This document shows, one piece after another, positions 48,288 to 59,430 of a stretch of 64,000 nucleotides of DNA; the stretch's first letter is position 1; every line of letters begins with the position of its first letter. Below the pieces are notes generated by a model that worked only from the letters and a program-made list of their open reading frames with translations, was not told the origin of the DNA and ran no database searches. This DNA is from Datnioides undecimradiatus (taxonomy: Eukaryota > Chordata > Actinopteri > Lobotiformes > Datnioididae): positions 186,001 to 250,000 of the forward strand of contig WARS01000095.1 in assembly GCA_008933995.1 (NCBI GenBank). Reading direction: 5' to 3'. The translations under genes and the position numbers were made by a program.

Positions 48288-48800
48288 GCCATGATGCTAA
48301 TGTCGGCATGCTAACCCACACAATCAATGCTAACATGCTAACATAAAGCAATGGTGTGTGAACTGCAATCAGCTGGATTGGCAGAGTTACCTGAAGACCA
48401 TTTCACCTCCTCATCCTAGAGGCCTCTTCCAGTTCTGCTGGATGGAGTGCTGGATCCCAGGCTTTAACCTCTGTGGGATGGTTGGTGCTAGATTAGCGCT
48501 CCGGCCCCAACCACAGCTGTGGTTGAGATACTTCAGGGTGTTTCACTGTGATCGTTAAGGACATTACGGTCAATGACGGTGGTTGGAGTGCTCGAACCAC
48601 GGGTGTTTGTGATTCACACCCCTTTGGACAACTCTGGATCTGTGAGAAGCTCCACACACACTGATGCAGGTAAACAGCACCTTTGGTTAGTAATTAACAC
48701 ACATCCACTAACATTACAAATCAATCAACAATTGTCCAACAGCCCTTCAGCCTTCTTGTGCTAGCATGGCTAAGCTAAATCTTAGCATGTTAATATCAAT
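48288..48800. mobile_element. Degenerate dispersed repeats (ATGCTAACATGCTAA type flanking an ACCTGAAGAC type)
   Basis: 48288-48345 carries GATGCTAATGTCGGCATGCTAAC and AATGCTAACATGCTAACAT words, and 48760-48795 carries the matching TTAGCATGTTAAT in the opposite sense. Between them 48385-48500 (TTACCTGAAGACC..TTTCACC..CTAGAGGCCTCTTCCAGTTCTG) and 48610-48650 (CACCCCTTTGGACAACTC, GGATCTGTGAGAAG) resemble a dispersed fish repeat I associate with Penelope-like retroelements. The assignment is from memory and approximate. Confidence 0.45.
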
Positions 48801-48866
48801 ACTTCAGCCTCACTGTCAACATAAGTCAATACATTTTAGGTTCAGACTGCACCGACAGTACGTATG

Positions 48867-48867
<1 letters not shown>

Positions 48868-48919
<52 letters not shown>
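48868..48919. repeat. (CA)26 microsatellite
   Basis: 52-bp pure CA run. Confidence 0.95.
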
Positions 48920-48923
<4 letters not shown>

Positions 48924-48949
48924 CCTCCTTCCTCTCTGTCTTGCTTCTT

Positions 48950-49550
48950 GTAGTGGGAGTCACATTAAATAACTGAGTCAGCGCGGGAACGTCAGCGTCC
49001 TCTGACACCGGCAGCTTTAATCCCGGGTGCTTTACAAGCCTGCGTACACTTTAACTGCGCGCTGCCGGGCTGTCCTCGTTGAGCGGCCGCGGGGAGCAGC
49101 GTTGTCTTTCCATCAGAAGACAAGGGAAGTCTCAGCCATTTGTTTCCCCACAGAACAAAAACAGCTAATTACTGGCCTGAGCGCGCTCCTCCGTCTCATC
49201 CGCTGGAACAGACTCCAACATTCGACTTTAATCTCCGTAGAAATCAGCGCCAGTAGTTGTGACTGAAGCCAATATTGCTCTTTAAAGCCTGCAGCCCTCA
49301 GTGTAACATTGGCTTTAATAGGTAATGAACATGACAGCTGGAGGATTTGGTGCCTGGTCTGAATGGTTATAGTCTGGGGAGAGATCAGTCTCTCTGATGA
49401 AGCTAAATGGGCTTCCTATTACGATAAAACATGTTAAGTAGCGGTGATGACAAACTAAATGAGGCCATGGATTGATTTCCAGCTGGATCGTTAAGTGACC
49501 CTCATAGATTAACCAGTGGGACCGCTGGCGGATCTGAACGCTCGTCTGCA
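48950..49550. promoter_or_regulatory. Candidate conserved non-coding element
   Basis: Long unique block with TGAGTCAGCG, CCATTTGTTTCCCC, AACAGCTAATTACTGG (TAATTA at 49166-49171), CGACTTTAATCTCC, GCCAATATTGC, ATTGGCTTTAATAGGTAATG and ATGGATTGATTTCC words. Enhancer-like texture. No open frame of note. Confidence 0.4.
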
Positions 49551-49829
49551 GGTGAGGCTGGAGCAGAGGTGACGGCGTCAGGCTGCCGGTGGGTCAGACC
49601 GCCGCACTAACCTTTACAGTCAGATGGCCACGAATGGAAGGAAGCGCAACATAGAGGCGTCCACATCGTCTCCTTCCAGTCAGACTCTGAATCTATAACT
49701 TTCATTCACTTTGTCACTGTGTTAGTGCGTATTTTCACGTCTGCCCCCATATGAAGCAGTTGTAATTAATGTTTTGACTTTGAATGAATCATGTGTTGTT
49801 TGTTGCGAGTTTTACTACACAACCAAACC

Positions 49830-50173
49830 GTTCACCTGCAGACTGTACCATTCACCTGCAGACTGTACCATTCACCTGCAGGAAACCATTCACCTGCAGA
49901 CTGTACCATTCACCTGCAGACTGTACCATTCACCTGCAGGGAAACCATTCACCTGCAGACTGTACCATTCACCTGCAGGAAACCATTCACCTGCAGACTG
50001 TACCATTCACCTGCAGACTGTACCATTCACCTGCGAAACCATTCACCTGTGAACTGTACCCATTCACCTGCAGGCTGTACCATTCACCTGCAGGAAACCA
50101 TTCACCTGCCAGACTGTACCATGCACACCGGAGCCTGTACCATTCACCTGCAGACTGTACCATTCACCTGCAG
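49830..50173. repeat. 20-bp minisatellite, about 18 copies, each with CACCTG and CTGCAG
   Basis: Main unit CATTCACCTGCAGACTGTAC (20 bp), interspersed with an 18-bp variant ending CAGGAAAC. A higher-order pattern of two or three main units then one variant is visible at the 5' side. Every copy has the E2-box CACCTG and almost every copy has CTGCAG. Copies decay after 50030. Confidence 0.95.
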
Positions 50174-50378
50174 AAACACGTTCTTACAAAGCGGCTCTGG
50201 CTAACAATAATCGGCTCTGTGATCAGCGTTTCCATATGCTCTGGGTCCTGGAGTCCTGGTGATCATCAGTCAGAGCTAGGGACAAACTAAACATCTCACA
50301 CACATCTCCCCTCGAGGTGCTGAGGAGCTGAGTCGTGGGTTTAGAGACAGAGAGGGAGTCGTGTTTTAATGCTATGCA

Positions 50379-50580
50379 GCACACACACACTCACACCTCC
50401 ACACACACACACACTCCACACACACACACACACACACTCCCCTACACTTTAGACACCTAAACACACACAGACACACACACTCACACACACACACACTCAC
50501 ACACACAGACACACCTAAACACACACACACACACACACACACTCACACACACACACACACCACACACACACACACAGACA

Positions 50581-50619
<39 letters not shown>

Positions 50620-50650
50620 TCACACACACTCACACACATACACTCACACA

Positions 50651-50689
<39 letters not shown>

Positions 50690-50801
50690 ACACACACACA
50701 CCTGTACACAAACACACACACACTCACACAAACACACACACACACACACTCACACAAACACACAGACACTCACACACACTCACACACACACACACACACT
50801 C
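50379..50801. repeat. 420-bp CA-rich compound microsatellite
   Basis: CA runs interrupted by CT, GA and AA steps. The minus strand is open (VCVCV) by repeat composition only. Confidence 0.95.
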
Positions 50802-52212
50802 AGGTGGCGAGGGAAGAGAATGTAATTAATAATAATCACAGTGGGGCGTTTCATGCACTTCCTCTCAAGACTCTCGCGATGACATGTGTGTGTGTCTACC
50901 AACGCTGGCTGCAGCTCATATGTTTATATATGTGCGGTGTGTGCAGGCCATGCAGGCACATCTAACTCATGTCGTCACCTTGGTTTCAGCCTGCTCACCA
51001 GTCCCAGGTGTGTGTGGGAGAGAACCCGATTACTTAAGCCTAATAAAGCCTCCCTTAGGGACTGTAATCTATTACTCTGCAGACTACGGTTATTTCACTC
51101 TTGTGTTTTCACTGTGTGCCTGTGGAGCAGCAGCGTCAGAGTTATCAGCAGCACATAATTAATCACTGTAATCAGGTTATAGCGTCTACAGTGAGGATGG
51201 TAACAGTACTTTCCTGGCTGCTTCAGGCGATGCTGAAAACTTTGATTATTGTGATTACTTCGTCCTGTCGTCTGACGAAGCACAGTCGGTCTCTGTTCCT
51301 CCACCTACTGGTTTTAAAGTTTGTGCAGGAACCTTTGTCGCACACTTCCGGGTTCCCTGATTGTTCCATTGTTTCACCAGTGTCTCTTGACCTCAGACAC
51401 TCTGGAGTCAGAATCCCTGGTGCTCGCCGCTGCAAGTTGCTGGTTTCTAGCTAATACCCCAGGTTGCATCTTCCAAAAACCAGGGGCGAGGTCTTCTCCT
51501 GGTCTCCTGAAGCAGGATCTGGCGTTCACATATTATAAAACAAAACCAGGACATCAGAGTGTTTTGTAACTCATCCCCCCTAAGGATTGTGGAATTAATG
51601 CTGACCATCCTGCAGAGTGAGAACCTCCTGCTTCTTTTGCCTCATTGCATTGTGGGAAATGTTGTTTTGTTTTGTAGTGATGCGCTGATCATTCATTTTT
51701 CCTCTGCAATACAGCAGCGTTTGTGCACAACAGGCAGGTTCTATAAAGGCTGAGGACAGGTCCTGCAGCCGGAGTTCTGGGGAGCGGTTTACCTCCTGAC
51801 ACACGCCTGATTCAAAGATCAGCTCGTGGTCGAGCTCTGCAGACATCTGACAGCAGCCTATTAATTCAGATCCAGGTGTTGGGCGTGTCTGATGGGAAGA
51901 AGAGGTGTTCAGGTTCAGCGCTGTTTCTGGGTCTTTGAACTTCTTGGCCAGTGGCAGCATGGCGGTAAACCTTGGCGCAGCGTGGCTCCTCGCTTGGTTT
52001 TTCCAATGATTGGTCACTTAACAGGAAAAGAAGGCGCTCACATCACGAGCGGTCGGTGCTAGTTAAAGGTTTCTCAATTTTTGAAATTGCTGTGCGCCGC
52101 GGTCGCCCTGCGCTGTGCCTGCTCATAATGGCCACTTTCCATCAACCTCTGCAATGACTGTCATGAAAAAGTGCTGGCAATTTGGAAAAAGTGGATGAGT
52201 GTGAACCATCTC

Positions 52213-52328
52213 CACACACACACACACACACTACGGACACACCACGGACACGCGGACACACACACACACACACGGACACACACACACACGGACACACACA
52301 CACACACACGGACACGGACACACACACA
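52213..52328. repeat. CA repeat with CGGACA interruptions
   Basis: CA runs alternating with CGGACA blocks, about 116 bp. Confidence 0.9.
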
Positions 52329-52841
52329 GTGTGTCAGACGGAGCTGCTCGCCACTCTGAGGGTTTTCACATCTACACTTTAACCTGAGCAGGACATTAAT
52401 GATGACCACTTCCTGTTTGCCTTCAGCAAACTGCGCCCGCAGCTGGAAGCAGGAAACGTGATTGTCAGTGGTGTAATGTAACTAAATACATTTACTCGAT
52501 TACTAAGTTTGAACAACACATATTTCCATTAAATGTAACTTTTATATTTTTTGTACATTACATTTGTCTGACAGCTTTAGTTACTTTACAGATGATCGAT
52601 TATTATTATTATTACTACAGCAAAATGCTGCAGTTCCCCAACAACTTTCACAGATTACTGTACTGAAAAACAGTACTTTGCACTTTTTTATGACCCAACA
52701 GGCAGAGCGTGTGTGTGTGTGTGTGTGTGTGCGTGTGTACAGAGAGAGTTGCAAAGCTGCAGGTGAAGTATGCCCTCTATCTGGGGCAGACTGTCTGAAC
52801 AGTGAATATCTCTCTGGGGTTTGAAGTCTGCTCTGCTCCGT

Positions 52842-52854
52842 ACACACACTCACA

Positions 52855-52909
<55 letters not shown>
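52842..52909. repeat. CA microsatellite, 51 bp pure core
   Basis: Interrupted at 52842-52858, then pure CA at 52859-52909. Confidence 0.95.
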
Positions 52910-52912
<3 letters not shown>

Positions 52913-53739
52913 TCCAGCTGAAGCATGTCTGGCCTGAGGGCAGGCAGTGCTGCGGCGATGGCAGCAGCGAGGCTGAAGCAGAGCTCAGACCCTGGTGTGG
53001 AGCTGGTGCAGCTTTATTGCCTCTGGACAGTGTTATGGATGAGGGAGTCCTGGAAGCAGCAGACCTGGGCTCCGCGCCAGACAGGTCGTTATCAAGCATA
53101 GAACAGAACAGAGCAGAACAGAACGGAATGGAATGAAAAAAGAATAGCACGGCAGTACTTAATCCATTCCCCTTAGGAAACTGTGTTAGTACAGCAGCAA
53201 ATAACAACAGATGGAATAATAACATAAAATAAGATAAAATACAGCTTATAAATAAAACATAAGACTGAAATATGTGAAGCTGAAATATGTAGAGCTAAGA
53301 GTGTAGAAAGGTTATTGTGAAACAGGGTCAGCAGCGCTGACGTGTAACTCAGCGCGTCACTGCAGCAGAGTTTGTTTATCACCGACTCGTGTATGTAAAC
53401 AAAACAACATTACATCATCAAAGGAAGCGTGAATGATCATTTCTTTCTTCCAGTGAGGTTGAAATGTAAAAAGGTTTTAGATGCTTACTCCATGAATCTG
53501 AAAACTGTTTTGTTTGTAAACAACAATTTGTAGTTTGTTTGTCAGACAGACCCAACAGGAAGTTATTTGCCACGGTCGTTTGCTCGACATCGCCTATATG
53601 CACAAACCTGCGCTCAGGTTTAATGAATTATCTGCTTTCTTCATAAAGCACATTCACTTCATATCCTCCCACGGTGTGGCTTATCTGGCTGCGACACTGT
53701 TTCTGCATCCTCTCACGGTGGCGCGTCGCCGTACCAACA

Positions 53740-54238
53740 CATGCAACCTTCAGTTTGAAGCATTTGATGAGTTCAGGGGCATTAAAAACATCAACAGAAC
53801 ACAGGAATGCAACAAAGCAGCAAGTGTTGAGCGATTTTGCGGCTGCAGTGGAGCTGAAACATCAGGCCTCTCTTGATTGAAACCGCGCAGCCTGTGATAG
53901 CCGATTAGCCAATATGTGCGCAGTGTGATGGAGATGTTTGGGGAAATGAGGCGATAATGTTTGGCAGCCCTCCCCAGAATAAATAAGGGTTATTAGGCGT
54001 CCCCTGAAACCTCGTGAGGAAAAGGAAATTACAAAAATAAAACAAACTGCAGCTCGTCGAGGATTCGTGTCACACACACGCCGTCGCTCCACAGCTCGGC
54101 CTCTCAGCTAATCTTCTCCGCTCCGACACACGTGAGGTCATAAAATCTGATTTGCCTCCGCTCCTCTGCTGAGAGACGCTAATTCCCAATTTTGCTCTTC
54201 CTGTCCGGAGCGGCATTCCTTTCCTTTAATTGAGATTT
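53740..54238. promoter_or_regulatory. Candidate conserved non-coding element
   Basis: Unique block with GGCATTAAAAACATC, CTCTTGATTGAAACC, CCGATTAGCCAATATG, GGCGATAATGTTTGGC, GAATAAATAAGGGTTATTAGGC and AAATTACAAAAATAAAACAA words. No frame is open with family resemblance. Confidence 0.35.

Positions 54239-54282
<44 letters not shown>
54239..54282. repeat. (TC)10(AC)12 compound microsatellite
   Basis: TC run followed directly by an AC run. Confidence 0.95.
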
Positions 54283-54283
<1 letters not shown>

Positions 54284-54302
54284 TTCTGCCTCACCAACTG
54301 GC

Positions 54303-54341
54303 GGCGGCCTGGCACGGCGGCCTGGCGCGGCGGCCTGGACG
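54303..54341. repeat. 13-bp tandem repeat, 3 copies
   Basis: GGCGGCCTGGCAC, GGCGGCCTGGCGC, GGCGGCCTGGACG. The rotated unit GGCCTGGCACGGC is 11 of 13 identical to the 13-mer at 12631-12674. Confidence 0.9.
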
Positions 54342-57227
54342 ATCGCCGTCATAATCAGTGAATGTGAATGGTGGGTGGAGATGAGTCGCTGGTGTTGAAT
54401 TACAATAAGGGAGGGGCTGGTGGGCTGCAATACACACATACAGACAGGGTGGGGGTGGGGTGGGGGTCTCACTTTAAGACAAAGTGCACTGGATCACAGT
54501 GGGATTAGCATTATGGGGGAAACATCAGTGGAACGTTTGGAGGAACCAGCAGAGGTTTCCTCTGATTAAAGTCCAATCTGTTGGTCACTGTTACTAATCT
54601 CTAATATCAAGGTTAAGGAAATTAGAATAATATCTGTTCTTCTCAAACTCGGCTCCAGACACAAGAGTTCAGATTTCCCAGCATGCTGTGATACGCAGGA
54701 GTCACTGAAACCCTTCAGGTCTTGTTGTTGTTGAGTGTTAATCTCTGCTGACTCAGCTTTTCTGCTTTTGCAGCATATTAAACGTGCATTATATGTAAAA
54801 GTCACTAACAACATGCCCGTTGACACCTCCAGAGCGTCTCGCTTTGCAGCGGCGGCTCAGTGTCTCACCCTCTCGCTGTGATGTCAGGCCGTGCTGCAGG
54901 GTGCATTCATGCAACGTGACATCACAGTGGTCGGTGATGCCGGCGGAGGTCAGAGGTGAAACAACGCAGTCCATCATGGCGTCGAGTTACTCTGTAATGT
55001 GACGCCGGTGACACCAACCAATCAGAACAGTCCTAACACTTCATTTCTGCATAATTTCCTTCTTCCTCTCATTTCACTGCACTCATGCACCGAGGGAAAC
55101 ACGTTCCCCACTGCTCTGTGCCCCGAGTGCTGCTAACGTCCTCTCAGGGTCGTACTTCACCTGCAGTGACCCATCCGCCCCCTGCGCCCCCTCCGTTCAC
55201 CTCTGACACCGTGTTATTTGAGATCTGAGTGTTTCTAAAAGTGGGATTTTCCAATGTTTTGTTAAGTCTCAGTCCCCATTGTTCTCTAAAAGCTATTCGG
55301 ATTGGACAAAACATCAAATACCTGCACGGCGTCAAACCGCACATCTCTTTCCAAACATCACATAAAACCAGCAGGAAGTGTTTGGTCACCGCCTCCCTCC
55401 TCATCCTCATCTCTTGTTCTGTTTCCATCTCCTCCCTTGTTGTTTTCACCGAGTCAGCACAGAAACGCCAGTCTCCCGGTTCCTGCCTCCGCTCCCAGGA
55501 CACGCTAAGACCGGACTCGTCCCAGCACGAGAATATAATTACATCATGTGGTCCCGTCTTTGATCTGACGCCATTACGCTGATTTTGGTTAAATGCATTT
55601 GTAGCAGAGGTGGTCCCACTGGGAGCCACAGCGCTGTTTATACACAACACCGGCTCTCTGCAGGCGTTACACACAGTTCAGCGGCTGTATAATTTTGACG
55701 TGTAACATAATTGTAACTGCTCCTGTTGTGTAATTGTAGCTGCTGAGGCTGTGCAGGTTGTCATTTTACTGTATTATCAACAATACTTAGATTGTTGAGG
55801 GTTTGTTGATTACTGTTGTGCGACAGTTGAGGATATTGCTGTTGTTTCTGTCTTTGTGTCTGAGATTTGCTCAGCTTCAACTGACTGATGGTTTCCATCT
55901 TTCTATCCCACAGTTTCAGCATTTCAGACGTCACAGGAGGCGGCGGTGAGCGATGTTGGGTCTTCGCCTTCGACAGAAACAAACAGTGAACCTGATTCAT
56001 TCAGTGAATCTATGGTTAATATGCTCAAAAGCCCACGAGGGTCTCCGTCTCAAGAGTTTATTTAATTATAAAACTGACTTGACTCTACTTCACAAACAAA
56101 TCAGCAGGTTCTTCATTACTCTAGTATTCTTGAAGCAAAAGCAGTCGTTCAGAGTTTAACTTGACATGAATCAGCAGCGGCGCAACAGAAGCAGCACCTG
56201 GCTGCAGATCAGGACTGGATTTATCTGGAGCAGCAGCGACTGAAGGCTACTGAAGTTTATAGCAAACATCTGTAGTTTCCTGCAGCTGTGAGGTGACAGA
56301 CTGTGGTAACAGGCTACGGAGAGGAGTGGGGAAGTAACTGCACAAGCTAAATGTGAATGCCGAGCATGTGCTGCTCAAAGTGGGTCAAACACATTTTGCT
56401 TTTCATGCTTAACCGTGTTTTAATAGCTCCTGCTGATTAGCTCACTGACAAAGGTCCCACTGCAGCTGAAGCTGATGTTCACGGTGCTGCTGCTCATGAA
56501 TCTTTAGGTGGGACTGTCCGTTCAGGATGATGTTACCTCCATGATACTGTGTGTGAATAGTCACTTAAGGATGAATGCAGAATTGTTGTGGCATTGTTTG
56601 TGTCCAACACAGGTCGTCGTCAGGCTCTGCCAAATAAACATCACACAGCAGAACCAGAAATATAAATAAGCACGAACACACTCATCACTCAGGTGGTTGT
56701 GTTCTGCATGACTGGGAGTTAATCTCCTTTCAGGCCGGACCAGCCGGCGCAGAGCTGGATAGCACCGCCGGGTCCATCCTCTGCTGTGATGAATGTTTCT
56801 GTCTTTGTGTTTTGCTTCTTCTGCTTTGAGATGTTTTATGTGTCAGTGAGTTTCCTGTTACAGCTGAACGCTGCTCAGTTAAACTGAGTTTTCCAGGAGA
56901 TGTCGGTGCAGATCTGTTGTCTGACTCTGACCTATCGTTAGGCCCTGAGTGCCGTCATACATCTGCTGCACCCTCTGACGTCACTCGCTAACTTTGACCT
57001 AACGAACTGTTAAACCGTCCCTGAATCATCCTTAGCGAGTGTTGAAGCCAAACTAAACTAAAGCTTCTGAATCTGAATGCAGAGGCCCACTCCGGCATCC
57101 AGCCGCCATCATCGTTAATCTGGTCCCACCGGCCTTACAAACAGCTACTGATTAGCAGCCCCTCTGGTACCAGAAACAGTTCCATGCATGAATAATGTCC
57201 CTCGATGCGTCTCAGCAAAGAGTGAGA
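54342..57227. other. Unique non-genic sequence
   Basis: Nothing assignable. A minus frame of 176 codons (55674-55144) has no domain I recognise. TTCCCAGCATGC at 54675-54686 resembles a ZNF143-type motif. Confidence 0.55.
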
Positions 57228-57320
57228 GGGCGTCTCTGGCTCAGCAGGTAGAGCAGCTTGAATATGTCCTTGAGCAGGACGCCAACCCCAACTTCCTCCT
57301 CACGAGCACCTGGCACTGAG
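57228..57320 (+). mobile_element. tRNA-derived SINE fragment, internally shortened
   Basis: TGGCTCAGCAGG at 57237-57248 is a full match to the Pol III A-box (TRGYNNARNNGG), followed by TAGAGCAG. Some 20 bp further, TCCTTGAGCAGGACGCCAAC and CCCCAACTTCCTCC (57267-57300) resemble the CCTTGAGCAAGACACTGAACCCC body common to fish SINEs. The B-box region between them is missing, so it is a deleted, inactive copy. Confidence 0.55.
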
Positions 57321-57439
57321 CTCGCCGCCACCATCGACATGCAGAACCAGCTCAGCTCAGCGAACAGTGTCTGCAGCGTTAGCAGCTAACTTGCTAACAA
57401 CGTGCTGCTCAAACATGACCTTACAGGTAAATGCTGCCT

Positions 57440-58300
57440 GAGCTTCTGAGTCATGGTTTGGACTGCGCTGCTGATCAGATACGGTTTCCTCAAGCGTCTT
57501 ATGCCTCAAGAGAAGTTTATGTTTCACCACCTGCTTATCTATCACAGCCCAGAGCTACATCTTATCGACTATACTGAAGCTCCCGACACCGGGGCTTTTC
57601 TGGGGCCTTTTCTGGTGCATTTTATTCGGCAGCTCGTCGCGAATTAACACACGGGGAACTGGAAAGTCAGCACGGCGGCGGCCAATTTGTCTGAACAGAC
57701 GAAGAAAAGAGCGCATTAAGAAAACTGTTGAAACGGCGCAGCAATGAGCACTTACCACCAAAGATGTACAAAATAAATTGAAAAGTGGTGTCCCACAGAT
57801 TACCACTTTCATTTCCTACCGCTGCTTATTTTTAGTGTCCCTCCCTCTCCTCATTACCATTTCCTGCAGCCTCGAAGTCACTCTTTCCCCCTCTCTCTCT
57901 CCACAGCGCCACTGCTACAGCTCCTGCTGCCGGTGCTACGTTCACCACTCCTCCAGTGGAAGAACTAGGGCAGGCAGCTCCTTAATTACTTCATTAATTT
58001 TAATCTGATCCAATTAATTACATTTTCCCAAGCTCTCCCCGCTCTTCGTTCTAGTAGGTTGGAAGTTCCCCCGGACGCCGAGTGCCACCGCGGGAGACCT
58101 TGTGTGTCCTCTGGTGCGTTTAAAAAAAAAGAGAAAGAAATGGGAAAAATCAGCGCTGCCCCTCCTCCGCTAAATCAATTATTGCTCTCCCCTGGCAAAA
58201 CAAAGACCCCCTTCCCCTGTTATTCTGTAATTATTCAGCCCGGTGCTCTGTCCAATTTTGTGCCTTGACAGCACTTAAGTAGATTGTGAGTTTAACCCCT
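57440..58300. promoter_or_regulatory. Candidate conserved non-coding block with homeodomain cluster
   Basis: TTAATTA (57982-57988), ATTAAT (57993-57998), TAATCT (58001-58006) and ATTAATTA (58013-58020) fall within 39 bp. Further cores are AATCAATTATTG (58173-58184), AACAAAG (58199-58205, SOX/TCF-type) and TAATTA (58228-58233). A plus frame is open at 57453-57647 but matches no protein I know. A pyrimidine tract ends in CCACAG at 57906, so an exon end here cannot be excluded. Confidence 0.45.
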
Positions 58301-58371
58301 CTCAACCTCCAACGGCCATGACGGCAGCAGGGCGAGTCGGTGCTGCTTCACAGCCTCCTGTCATAACACAT

Positions 58372-58373
<2 letters not shown>

Positions 58374-58408
<35 letters not shown>
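58374..58408. repeat. (GT)17 microsatellite
   Basis: GT run, splitting two motif-rich blocks. Confidence 0.95.
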
Positions 58409-58409
<1 letters not shown>

Positions 58410-58439
58410 TACTATGCTGCGTGGGCAAAATGTTTTAGG

Positions 58440-58620
58440 ACCATCAGCGGGAGATGGTTTGAAATTCGGCTGCTTGAGGGCACGCTGCGCAGTCACGCGG
58501 CTAAACTGCTGAGTTATTCGCTGTCATTTTCCAATCAGCCTAAATTCATTGGTGGTGCGGGGTAATTATCAGCCCTGACAGTTATTTTTGCATTCACCAG
58601 CACGGGCTTTTGGTGAACAC
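58440..58620. promoter_or_regulatory. Candidate conserved non-coding element
   Basis: TTCCAATCAGCCTAAATTCATTGG-type sequence (58529-58552), GGGTAATTATCAGCCCTGACAG (58559-58580) and TTATTTTTGCATTC follow in unique sequence. The CCAATCA and TAATTA cores resemble a PBX/MEIS/HOX-type element. Confidence 0.4.
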
Positions 58621-59077
58621 TTTGAGCATATTGATACCGGCATTGATGTTCTTTGAGTTATTAGTGTGTAAAAGGGCTTAGGTGGTGTTAAGTGGCTCTG
58701 TGTGGGTGTGTGTGATGGGGGTTGCATGACTAGAATGAGTGGAACAGTTTCAAACTTGTGAAAATGAATCTTTAAAGACGACGGGACAGGAAAGTCACTC
58801 TCACCTGGACGATGGGTCAGGAAGGCGCCATGTGACCCTCTAGCATCGTTATTCAAACAGCACATCTTTACCCCCTGTGATGTGGCGCAAAGAGGGAGGG
58901 TCTGCTGATAGAGAAGGTCGGGCTGGATGGATGGCTCAAAAGAAAACTCTTTTACCCCAGAGACCGCTGTTCCTCTCTTTAGTGTGAACTGAAGTCAGGT
59001 TTACAGACGTTGTCTCTCGTACGTAACCAACCGAACCTTGATCGTTTCAGGCCACAGTGTCACTATTGTGCCTCATG
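58621..59077. other. Unique non-genic sequence
   Basis: Nothing assignable was seen. Confidence 0.6.
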
Positions 59078-59430
59078 GAGGAACTGGAGGAGATGCATGG
59101 ACCCAGTTACAGGCTGAGACACAGATCAGAGATGCAAACAGATAATTGTAAGAAAAAGGGTTTAGGCACACAGGAGGTCGAGGTGGGCAGCAGGGTTGAA
59201 ACTCAGTATTCGATCCACAGCAAGGTCCACTAATCCAAAACACCAGAAATACGAAACACACATGAGGAGCACATGGATACGCACACAACGAACCAACAGA
59301 GAACAAAAGAAGGTGACATGTATAGACTGTGACATTACCAAGGCACAGGTGAAACCAACAAACCAATGAAACACAGGAAACAAGTGAACTGAGACACAAG
59401 AGGGAAAACCTTTCACAATAAAACAACCAC
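59078..59430 (-). mobile_element. Possible LTR-retrotransposon (solo LTR-like) remnant
   Basis: Read on the minus strand, the order TTTCCTGTGTTTCATTGG, CACCTGTGCCTTGGTAATG, TGGTGTTTTGGATTAGTGG, TGCTGTGGATCGAATACTG, TAAACCC and CTGGGTCCATGC matches the style of fish LTR 3' parts (recollection). The minus strand is open for 131 Cys-rich codons, which I consider chance. Boundaries are approximate; no target-site duplication was confirmed. Confidence 0.4.

Larger units (their letters stand above)
50802..53739. other. Non-genic with several simple repeats
   Basis: Unique sequence with CA/GGACA repeat (52213-52328), (TTA)n (52599-52616), GT (about 52710-52731) and a long CA run (52842-52909). Nothing gene-like. 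53096-53140 is a short GAACA/GGAAT-type repeat. Confidence 0.65.
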
